Source of the DNA: Lentisphaerota bacterium
GTDB taxonomy: Bacteria > Verrucomicrobiota > Lentisphaeria > Victivallales > Victivallaceae
Assembly (NCBI GenBank): GCA_017134815.1
Contig: CP071032.1
Coordinates: 3,096,001 to 3,160,000 of the forward strand
Direction: 5' to 3'
DNA: 64,000 nt
Shown here: positions 57,523 to 64,000 of the stretch, one piece after another
Layout: every line of letters begins with the position of its first letter
How positions within the stretch are numbered: position 1 is the first letter of the stretch
Notes under the pieces: model-generated
Told to the model about the DNA's origin: nothing
The model's input: only the letters and a program-made list of their open reading frames with translations
The model's database searches: none
Program-made: the position numbers and the translations under genes

Positions 57523-58041
57523 ATGGATATCGAAAAAGAACCGCCGGAAATCACTATTGTTCTGGACAGGTTGCGAAGTGCACATAATACCGGCAATATT
57601 TTCAGGATTGCCGACGCAGTAGGGGCCCGGGAGATTATCGCCTGCGGTTACACTCCCGCTCCGCCGCATCCCAAGCTTGAAAAAACCGCGATGGGTGCAG
57701 ATAAAATGGTGCCTTGCAGACAGATTTCAGATTCGGTTGAAGCTGTTAAAACTCTTAGAGATGAGGGAATTAAGCAGGTGCTGGCGGTTGAATGCAGCGA
57801 AAGCAGTGTGTTTGCCTGGGAGTTTGATTATCAGTTTCCGGTGGCTTTAATTTTCGGAAATGAAGCACTTGGAGTGAATGAACAGGCGCTGGAGATGTGT
57901 GACGGGGTTATTTCCCTGCCGATGTTCGGGCAGAAGGAGTCGATAAATGTCGGGAATTGCGCTGCTGCTGTTTTGTACGCGATCATTGCCAGGCACAGCC
58001 AGTGCCGGCATGAAAAAATACATGCTTTGGAGAAACAATGA
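57523..58041 (+). CDS. SpoU/TrmH-family RNA 2'-O-methyltransferase
   Basis: A 172-residue SpoU methyltransferase with the three knot motifs: LRSAHNTGNIFRIADAVG (motif 1), VALIFGNEALGVNEQAL (motif 2) and SLPMFGQKESINVGNCAAAVLY (motif 3). The deep trefoil knot binds S-adenosylmethionine and the enzyme methylates a ribose in tRNA or rRNA. It lacks an additional N-terminal RNA-binding domain, so it is of the minimal TrmL/TrmH type. The stop overlaps the next gene's start by four bases (ATGA). The target nucleotide cannot be assigned. Confidence 0.92.
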   Translation: MDIEKEPPEITIVLDRLRSAHNTGNIFRIADAVGAREIIACGYTPAPPHPKLEKTAMGADKMVPCRQISDSVEAVKTLRDEGIKQVLAVECSESSVFAWEFDYQFPVALIFGNEALGVNEQALEMCDGVISLPMFGQKESINVGNCAAAVLYAIIARHSQCRHEKIHALEKQ

Positions 58042-58805
58042 TGAAAGTCAAACTGGTTGGTAAAAATCTTGACGATATTATACCACTGCTGCTCACGAGA
58101 GGATTTGAACTGGTCGAGCACGACCCGGAGTTGTTGATTGCGCATGGCGGTGACGGGGCGCTGCTGTCGGCTGAGCGGGAGTACCCGGGAGTACCGAAAC
58201 TGCCTGTCAGGGATCAGCGGACTGCCCCCTTGTGTGAAGAACATTCATATGAACAGCAGCTGGATGACTTCTGCTCCGGCAGAATGAAAGCTGCCGATAT
58301 GATTAAGCTTGTCGGAGCATTTCGCGATAAGTGCGCGACAGGGCTGAATGATGTATTTATTCATAACTGCGACCGCGGCAGTGCAATGCGGTATCGAGTC
58401 TGGATTAATGATGAGCTTTATGCCAATGAAATAGTTGGAGATGCTGTTGGCATGTCTACAGTCCATGGCAGTACTGCATATTACCGCAGTATAACCCACA
58501 GTGTTTTCCGGGTGGGGATCGGACTGGCTTTCAGTAACAGTACTGAGGTGGTCAACCATCTGGTGTTGCCTGAGGACTCGATAGTCAGAATAAAAATTGT
58601 TCGTGGTCCCGGTATTATGATTGCCGACAACACTCCTTTCGGGATTGAAATTCCAGAGGGTGAAGAGGTCATCGTTAAAAAAGCCAAAGGGCGTGCTTCC
58701 ATTTACGGAATAGATACCTTTATGTGTCAGGCCTGCAGGGTGCTGCGCCACCCAAGCAAGCTTCCCATGGATTGCAGGTGCAGAAAAATCAAGGCGCATG
58801 AATAA
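58038..58805 (+). CDS. NAD kinase-like protein
   Basis: A 255-residue protein with the NAD kinase fold. Marks are LLIAHGGDGALLSAE (the GGDG phosphate motif), LNDVFIHN (NE/D motif) and GMSTVHGSTAYYRSITHSVFRVG, a variant of the family's TPTGSTAYxxSAGGP. The C-terminal end carries extra cysteines (MCQACRVL, CRCRK) not usual in NadK. It phosphorylates NAD to NADP if active. It overlaps the methyltransferase by four bases and meets coaB by one (TAATG), so all three are probably translated together. Divergence from E. coli NadK leaves some doubt about activity. Confidence 0.82.
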   Translation: MMKVKLVGKNLDDIIPLLLTRGFELVEHDPELLIAHGGDGALLSAEREYPGVPKLPVRDQRTAPLCEEHSYEQQLDDFCSGRMKAADMIKLVGAFRDKCATGLNDVFIHNCDRGSAMRYRVWINDELYANEIVGDAVGMSTVHGSTAYYRSITHSVFRVGIGLAFSNSTEVVNHLVLPEDSIVRIKIVRGPGIMIADNTPFGIEIPEGEEVIVKKAKGRASIYGIDTFMCQACRVLRHPSKLPMDCRCRKIKAHE

Positions 58806-59434
58806 TGAAAGTTTTAATTACCGCTGGTCCCACTCTTGAGCGCATCGATGCCATACGCTTTATCAGTAACCGTTCCTCCGGCAGGATGGGATATGCTGTA
58901 GCTGAAGCGGCACGGGACGCTGGTTGTATGGTGGTTTTGATCAGTGGCCCTGTAACTCTGCCGGTACCACAGGGGATAAAGGTAGAGAAAGTCGAGTCGG
59001 CGGCTGAGATGGCGGCTGCAGTGTTTAAACACGCGGTGGATTCGGATGTTATTATTATGGCGGCTGCGGTCGCAGATTATACTCCTAAAAATAAATCTGA
59101 CCGCAAGCTGAAGAAGACACCTGGGGACCTTACTATTGAACTTGAACGTACTGAAGATATCCTGTTGACTCTTGGCAACAATAAGCCTGAGGGGCAGGTA
59201 CTTGTAGGTTTTGCTGCTGAAACAGAGAATTTAGTCAAATATGCGACTGGCAAACTGCAGCGCAAAAACCTTGACTGGATTGCTGCCAACGATATCAGCG
59301 CTTCAGATCGCGGTTTCGGTGCTGATGCCAATGAGATTACACTGATAGGGCGCAGCGGACAGCAGATAAATATTCCGCTGGCTGATAAAAAAACAGTAGC
59401 CCGCCGCCTTCTTGATATTATTCTTCCTCAATAA
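58805..59434 (+). CDS. coaB: Phosphopantothenate-cysteine ligase (stand-alone CoaB)
   Basis: A 209-residue protein that corresponds to the C-terminal (CoaB) half of the usual bacterial CoaBC fusion. It has LITAGPTLERIDAIRFISNRSSGRMGYAVAEAA, IIMAAAVADYTPKN with the conserved Ala-Val-Ala-Asp-Tyr, KLKKTPGDLTIELERTEDIL and VGFAAETEN. CoaB joins 4'-phosphopantothenate to cysteine in coenzyme A synthesis. The decarboxylase CoaC half is absent here and must be elsewhere. Stand-alone CoaB is known in some bacteria. It starts at the stop of the NAD kinase-like gene, linking NADP and CoA synthesis in one unit. Confidence 0.93.
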   Translation: MKVLITAGPTLERIDAIRFISNRSSGRMGYAVAEAARDAGCMVVLISGPVTLPVPQGIKVEKVESAAEMAAAVFKHAVDSDVIIMAAAVADYTPKNKSDRKLKKTPGDLTIELERTEDILLTLGNNKPEGQVLVGFAAETENLVKYATGKLQRKNLDWIAANDISASDRGFGADANEITLIGRSGQQINIPLADKKTVARRLLDIILPQ

Positions 59435-59615
59435 CTCTTTGCCTGAAAATAGGTTTATGTATTAAATGTTAGTAAGTTTGTAGTTAATTAAGGAACATAT
59501 CCAGCATTTTTATATCTAAATAAATATGTGACATTTTATTTAGTACGGGCAGGGACTTTTTTGGTCTGCGTCCCGAAAAATGCTCTTGAGAGAGCCAAAT
59601 ATAAGGATTTGTTCC

Positions 59616-61109
59616 ATGGGAAAATACTTCAGCTTCCGCTCGCTGTCTGTTGTCTGTCTGATTCTTGCCTTTTTCATCATTACACCTGACTCCGGTTTTG
59701 CCGCTTCCAGAGAATACTACGCTGGGAAGCCAGTGAAGTATGTCTTTTTATTTATCGGGGACGGTATGGCTCTGCCGCAGCGCATGGCAGCAGCTCAATT
59801 CACGGGGCGGCAGCTGCTTATTAATAAATTCAAAGTTCAGGGTATTACCCGTACCCGGGCAAATAATCGTTTTATAACCGGGTCGGCCGCCGCTGCTACC
59901 GCATTAGCCAACGGGGTCAAAACCAATATTAATTATGTTGGGGTTGACCCGGCCGGAAGAGCTCTGAAAAGTGTAGCCCTGCTGGCAAAGGAAAAAGGGC
60001 GAAAGGTTGGTATTGTGACCAGCGTAAGTATTGATCATGCGACACCGGCTGGATTTTACGCTCATATTCCAAATCGCCGTGAATACTATCGCATAGGCTG
60101 GGAAATGGCTCACTCAAATCTTGACTACTTTGCCGGCGGCGGATTTAAAGATCCGGACGGCAGGGAAATTAAAAATCCTCATGGAAACCTTTACAAGATA
60201 GCCGCAGAGAACGGCTTTAAACTGGTTGATACGCGTCAGGCACTGGAGAAATTAAAGCCGGGTTCTGGTAAAGTTTTTGCTTATAATAATTTTTTGACCG
60301 AAGAAGCGGCTATGCCTTATTCAATAGATAAAAAGAAGACCGATATCTCCCTGGCTGAATTTACCCGGCAGGGAATCAGGCTGCTTGATAATCCTGAAGG
60401 CTTTTTTATGATGGTTGAAGGCGGCAAGATTGACTGGGCCTGCCATGCCAATGACGGAGTTGTAGCCATACGTGAAACAATTGCTTTTGACAATGCCGTA
60501 AGAGCAGCCTACAAGTTTGCAGAAAAGCATCCGAAAGATACGTTGATTATTGTTACTGGAGACCACGAGACCGGAGGCATGAGCCTCGGTTTTGCCGGGA
60601 CTCATTATGATACGTTCTTCAACCTGCTGCAGAACCAGAAGATTTCATTTAAAAAGTTTACTGACAAAGTGCTCCAGCAGTACCGTAAAGATCATCCCGC
60701 AGCTGCGGACTATGCTAAGTTCAAACCGATAATCACCAGATATTTCGGACTGAAATTCACCGGCGACCCGAAACTTGACCGCATGGTGCTGACCGCTGAC
60801 CAGCAGCTGGATCTCAAAGCTGCCTATGACCGGGCGCTGAAAGATAAGAACGGCACTGTTTTGCTTGATGGCAAATACGATCCAGTTACAGTTGAAATCA
60901 CTCACATTCTCAATAATAAAGCCGGAATGGCATGGACTTCCTATTCGCATACCGGTGTGCCGGTTCTGACAACGGCTTACGGTGTCGGTGCGGGCATTTT
61001 TGCAGGAGCTTATGAGAACAGCGATATTGCAAAAAAAATAATGTCGGTAATGGGGGTCAAGCCTGAAGTGCACTATATGAACCGAAAGGCTGCAGCAGCT
61101 GCCCAATAA
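59616..61109 (+). CDS. Alkaline phosphatase
   Basis: A 497-residue exported metal phosphatase. A signal peptide (LSVVCLILAFFIITPDSGFA) precedes the metal motif VFLFIGDGMALPQ, the nucleophile region ITGSAAAATALANGVKT with Ser90, SIDHATPAGFYAH, MVEGGKIDWACHAND and VTGDHETGGMSL. In E. coli PhoA the nucleophile is preceded by Asp (DSA); here Gly89 takes its place, while the serine is kept. About 130 residues between the GDHETGG motif and the final SYSHTGVPV form an insert or crown. The ATG at 59616 follows AAGGA at 10 bases and starts directly at the export signal; an in-frame ATG at 59580 is less likely. It releases phosphate in the periplasm. Confidence 0.9.
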   Translation: MGKYFSFRSLSVVCLILAFFIITPDSGFAASREYYAGKPVKYVFLFIGDGMALPQRMAAAQFTGRQLLINKFKVQGITRTRANNRFITGSAAAATALANGVKTNINYVGVDPAGRALKSVALLAKEKGRKVGIVTSVSIDHATPAGFYAHIPNRREYYRIGWEMAHSNLDYFAGGGFKDPDGREIKNPHGNLYKIAAENGFKLVDTRQALEKLKPGSGKVFAYNNFLTEEAAMPYSIDKKKTDISLAEFTRQGIRLLDNPEGFFMMVEGGKIDWACHANDGVVAIRETIAFDNAVRAAYKFAEKHPKDTLIIVTGDHETGGMSLGFAGTHYDTFFNLLQNQKISFKKFTDKVLQQYRKDHPAAADYAKFKPIITRYFGLKFTGDPKLDRMVLTADQQLDLKAAYDRALKDKNGTVLLDGKYDPVTVEITHILNNKAGMAWTSYSHTGVPVLTTAYGVGAGIFAGAYENSDIAKKIMSVMGVKPEVHYMNRKAAAAAQ

Positions 61110-61142
61110 GCACTAATCGAAATTGCTCACAGGAAAAAGCTC

Positions 61143-62306
61143 ATGGTCAAATTACGCAGATATCGTGCTGACTTGATTATGATAATCATTTTTTCAGTGC
61201 TATGTGTTGCGCTGGCTCTGGTACCAGGCTGGCGCGGCACAAAAGCAGATCCTGCTGCCGCGGTGCGCTGTCGCGGAGAAGTGCTTGAAGTCAATAATTC
61301 AGGAGTTGTCAGACAGGGCGTGGTTACAATAGGGTACCAGAAGCTGGAGCTTAAGCTGCTTGATGGCAAATTCAAGGGACGAACGGTTGAAGCTACCAAT
61401 GAACTGCTGGGGCGACTGGATCTTGATAAGATTTTTGAAAAAGGCGATACAGCGCTTGTGGTGGTTTCACTTAGTCCTGAAGGCAGAATTCTGTACGTGA
61501 ATGCCCAGGACCATTATCGTCTGAACTGGGAAATAGCTTTATTTGCTTTATTTGCAGTTCTGCTGATAGCCTTTGGCGGCCTTACCGGTTTTAAAGCGAT
61601 AATATCTTTCATATTTTCCTGCCTGATTATCTGGAAAGCGGTCATTCCTTTGAGCCTGGATGGTTATGACCCGGTTTTACTGGCGCTGGGAGCTCTGGCG
61701 GTTTTGACCGGGGCAATCATTTTTCTGGTTGCTGGGCTGAATGCTAAAGGGTTGACGGCTTTTGCCGGAGCTTTTCTGGGTGTACTAACCAGTTGCGGGC
61801 TGGCTGTATGGTTTACCGGGACACTGCGGCTGCATGGTGCGGTAATGCCGTTCGCGGAAACGTTGTTGTATTCAGGGTTTGCACACTTGGATCTGGCAAA
61901 GCTTTATGCCGCTGCCGTTTTCTTCGCTTCATCCGGAGCTGTTATGGATCTGGCGGTCGATGTGGCTGCCGGTATGCAGGAGGTCATTCGGGAAAAGCCG
62001 GATATCAGCCGTCGTGAATTGTGTATGTGTGGTATTCGTGTCGGCCGTGCGGTAGTTGGTACCATGACGACAACTCTGCTGCTGGCCTATTCCGGCGGTT
62101 ATCTGACGATGATAATGGCCTTTATGGCGCAGGGGGTGCCGGCAGTTAATTTCTTTAACTATTTGTTTGTCGCGGCTGAAGTACTCAAGACTCTGGTTGG
62201 AAGTCTTGGTTTGATTCTGGTGGCCCCGTTTACCGCGATTGTCGGTGGATTTATTTTCAAGACAGCTCAAAAACGTAAAATCCGGCGGGGTTCCGCTTCT
62301 GCTTAA
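61143..62306 (+). CDS. YibE/F-family membrane protein
   Basis: A 387-residue inner-membrane protein of the YibE/YibF family. A first helix (about 10-30) leads to a beta-rich extracytoplasmic domain (about 35-120, with VEATNELLGRLDLDKIFEKGD), then seven or so membrane helices from about 128 onward (IALFALFAVLLIAFGGLTGF, ALGALAVLTGAIIFLVAGLN). Typical family motifs are SSGAVMDLAVDVAAGMQEV and VGTMTTTLLLAYSGGYLTMIM. The role is unknown, with transport suggested for the family. It lies 33 bases after alkaline phosphatase, so the two may be co-transcribed. The stop codon overlaps that of ligA on the other strand (TTAA). Confidence 0.9.
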   Translation: MVKLRRYRADLIMIIIFSVLCVALALVPGWRGTKADPAAAVRCRGEVLEVNNSGVVRQGVVTIGYQKLELKLLDGKFKGRTVEATNELLGRLDLDKIFEKGDTALVVVSLSPEGRILYVNAQDHYRLNWEIALFALFAVLLIAFGGLTGFKAIISFIFSCLIIWKAVIPLSLDGYDPVLLALGALAVLTGAIIFLVAGLNAKGLTAFAGAFLGVLTSCGLAVWFTGTLRLHGAVMPFAETLLYSGFAHLDLAKLYAAAVFFASSGAVMDLAVDVAAGMQEVIREKPDISRRELCMCGIRVGRAVVGTMTTTLLLAYSGGYLTMIMAFMAQGVPAVNFFNYLFVAAEVLKTLVGSLGLILVAPFTAIVGGFIFKTAQKRKIRRGSASA

Positions 62307-64000
62307 AATCCAAACTTAATCTGTCCGTCATCGTCAATTTCTGAGGATGACGCTTTCTTTTCGGGCTTAGGTTCCTCGGATGAGAAACTGGAACTGAACA
62401 AATCGTCAGCAGGCGGTTCAGAAGTTTCAGGTTTTTCCGGCTCAGTTTCTTCAGGAGGTTGCTGTGCGGTTGTATTGCCGTTTTTTACTGCCTGCAGCCA
62501 GTTCTCAAGTCCCATGATTTTTACGCCGGCGGACCTGGCTTTTTTCAGCTTGCCGCCGTTAGCGTCCGGATTCATGGCAACCAGCAGCGAGAGTTCCTTA
62601 TTGACGTGATCAACCGGCTCATAACCGTGTTCTGAAGCAATTTTTTCATAATAGGATCGTTTTTCCGGCATTTTTCCAGTAAAACAGATTGTTGCCGCTG
62701 CTGCTTCGCCTTTTGTCTGTTTTACATCCAGAGCTGAAAGCAGTTCATCCAGGAATTCGCTTTGTTCTTTGAGCTCACGACGTAAAGCGCCGGCCCGTTC
62801 AGGACCGACTCCGTTAATTTCAGCCATGACCTCTTCCGGCAATTCGCGGAGCTCAGCCAGAGTATATTCATTCAGAATCATTTTAGCAACATTGGGGCCG
62901 ATATTTGGAATATTCAACGCAGCCAGAACCTGAAAATCGGTGGTGGTGCGGGCAGTTGATATCTCACTGAACAGGTTGTTCGCAGATTTGCTTTTAAATC
63001 CTTCCAGCTGCAGGATATCCATAAGTTTAAGGTCAAAGATGTCCTTCAGAGTCATTACTCCCAGGGTGGCCATCATGCGGCGGATGTTAGGTTCTCCCAG
63101 ACGTTCTATTCCAATGTTTTTGACAGCAGCGGTCAGGCGTTTCAGCCGGGTTTCTGAGCATTCCGGGTTCGGACAGCGCAGTTCCGGCCCACTGCGAACG
63201 AGTTCACTCTCACAGTTCGGGCATTTTGTTATCATCGGGTTGTTTTCGGCGGCAGTATGAGCAGGTCCGGGCAGGGCGCTGACAATATAAGGGATTACAT
63301 CGCCGGCCCGTTCGACAACAACCCGGTCTCCAATGCGAATGTCTTTGTCAATAATGTTCTGGGCGTTATGCAACGAAGCATGCCGGATAGTTATGCCGCC
63401 AATATCAACGGGGTCGATTTCCGCAACCGGGGTAAGACAGTTTTTGCCAAAACTCCAGTCTACTTTCAACAGCTTGCTTTCCTTGCGGATGCCGCTGAAT
63501 TTAAATGCTATCTGACCTCGCGGATGATGAGCAGTACTGCCTAGCGATTCACTGTATTTTTCATCTTTAAGTTTAATTACAATTCCGTCCATGGGATAAG
63601 GCAGCTGCTCGATTTCTTCAGCGATTTTAGCCCATTTGTCAGGCAATGCACGGTATTTTACCTCAAAGGAGATCATTTCATAATCAACCAGCGTCAGTTT
63701 GGCGTGCTGGCGCAGCATGTCTGTAATATCTTTAAGCCCCATAATGCCGGCAACCGCGTTACGCGAGTTTTTATAAGTTCCGCCGCCTTTACGCTTAATC
63801 TTTGAGTAAAGGTTTCTGAAATCGTCGTCGCGGATTACGATTTCACCTCTTACCGACTGGTTTACAGGCCCGGTATATCCGGTTGATTCAAGTTCTATCA
63901 ATGGGAGCTTGTCGGTGATATTCTCCCCTTGCTCTCCATCGCCGCGTGTTGCCAGTATTCCTTTTTGGTAGTTAGCGGAAATACCATCGTATTTTGGCTG
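62303..64000 (-). CDS. ligA: NAD-dependent DNA ligase (start lies beyond the window)
   Basis: About 565 C-terminal residues are visible; the N-terminal Ia domain is cut off. The active-site lysine motif appears at the window edge as PKYDGIS, followed by LATRGDGEQGENIT and DGIVIKLKDEKYSESLGST of the adenylation domain, the OB fold (SLHNAQNIIDKDIRIGDRVVVERAGDVIP), the four-cysteine zinc site (CPNCESELV ... RCPNPEC), helix-hairpin-helix repeats (LNIPNIGPNVAKMIL, INGVGPERAGAL) and a BRCT domain (AATICFTGKMPEKRS). An acidic Pro/Glu/Ser-rich tail of about 50 residues follows, which most LigA proteins lack. Some adenylation motifs are unusual (YKNSRNAVAGIM for FANPRNAAAGSL), so a second, divergent ligase paralogue is possible. 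Confidence 0.92.
   Translation of the reverse strand, partial: QPKYDGISANYQKGILATRGDGEQGENITDKLPLIELESTGYTGPVNQSVRGEIVIRDDDFRNLYSKIKRKGGGTYKNSRNAVAGIMGLKDITDMLRQHAKLTLVDYEMISFEVKYRALPDKWAKIAEEIEQLPYPMDGIVIKLKDEKYSESLGSTAHHPRGQIAFKFSGIRKESKLLKVDWSFGKNCLTPVAEIDPVDIGGITIRHASLHNAQNIIDKDIRIGDRVVVERAGDVIPYIVSALPGPAHTAAENNPMITKCPNCESELVRSGPELRCPNPECSETRLKRLTAAVKNIGIERLGEPNIRRMMATLGVMTLKDIFDLKLMDILQLEGFKSKSANNLFSEISTARTTTDFQVLAALNIPNIGPNVAKMILNEYTLAELRELPEEVMAEINGVGPERAGALRRELKEQSEFLDELLSALDVKQTKGEAAAATICFTGKMPEKRSYYEKIASEHGYEPVDHVNKELSLLVAMNPDANGGKLKKARSAGVKIMGLENWLQAVKNGNTTAQQPPEETEPEKPETSEPPADDLFSSSFSSEEPKPEKKASSSEIDDDGQIKFGF

Noticed and set aside
59551..59573. Hairpin GGGAC/GTCCC before alkaline phosphatase as a riboswitch or phosphate-responsive element
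   Set aside because: The stem is only five bases, no conserved aptamer is recognisable, and no Pho-box-like repeats were seen.
1..64000. CRISPR array or cas genes
   Set aside because: No regularly spaced direct repeats and no Cas-like protein were noticed in either strand.
1..64000. Insertion sequences or intact transposases
   Set aside because: No transposase with a DDE or HUH motif and no terminal inverted repeats flanking a gene were seen; mobile signs are limited to relics near 3.3 kb and 35.6-38.6 kb.

Overview
The window is a chromosomal segment from a Gram-negative, diderm bacterium. The most likely source is the PVC superphylum, probably Lentisphaerota (Victivallis or Lentisphaera relatives). 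The reasons are the prepilin N-termini of the type (N/Q)-F-S-L-I-E-L-L with no glycine before the cleavage point, the CBM9-plus-GHL10 secreted protein, several ROK proteins, DegT/amidohydrolase/Gfo-Idh sugar-type clusters, and an LptF/G permease with a secretin and pilotin-like lipoprotein. No rRNA or ribosomal protein is present, so the assignment is inference. I could not search any database.

Layout. 0-1.3 kb: a minus-strand redox/metal operon (C_GCAxxG_C_C protein, ArsR repressor, flavin disulfide oxidoreductase cut by the window edge) with an inverted repeat upstream. 1.4-3.2 kb: a small unknown gene and citrate synthase with a strong terminator. 3.2-3.95 kb: AT-rich, with a possible gene relic. 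3.9-13.6 kb: two tandem copies of a three-gene module, PAAR-like spike tip, VgrG with a long C-terminal extension, and a DUF6931-like protein, with no type VI core genes in view. 13.9-15.3 kb: a lone secretin-like protein. 15.4-19.7 kb: a ROK regulator, DegT aminotransferase, amidohydrolase and Gfo/Idh dehydrogenase. 19.8-22.5 kb: a GNAT acetyltransferase and a secreted CBM9/GHL10-type protein.

22.8-35.6 kb: a 12-gene type IV pilus / type II secretion-like operon: a CxxC mini-protein, three prepilin-like proteins (one with lectin-like repeats), PilM/N-, PilO-, PilB-, PilC-, PilP-, PilQ-like proteins, a TPR lipoprotein and PilT. It lacks a prepilin peptidase. 35.6-38.6 kb: a patchwork with a GC-richer coding relic, a bacterial-PH membrane protein, a YfbU-family protein, hicAB, a tRNA T-arm-like relic, a phage head-tail-like small ORF and tRNA-Ser(UGA). 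I read it as the remains of an integrated element.

38.7-43.6 kb: HtpG and a long DUF349 coiled-coil protein. 43.6-51.4 kb: an amino-sugar regulon built around a LacI repressor and two palindromic operators. Leftward it has a sugar nucleotidyltransferase, NahK-like kinase, UDP-sugar 4-epimerase and NagB; rightward a ROK kinase and NagA. Together these could pass N-acetylhexosamines into UDP-sugars and fructose-6-phosphate. 51.7-52.6 kb: an exported protein of unknown function. 52.7-56.7 kb: a minus-strand group with LptF/G, an anchored OppA-type binding protein and DapB. 56.9-64 kb: SixA, then a SpoU methyltransferase-NAD kinase-CoaB set with overlapping ends, alkaline phosphatase, a YibE/F membrane protein and the 3' portion of NAD-dependent DNA ligase.
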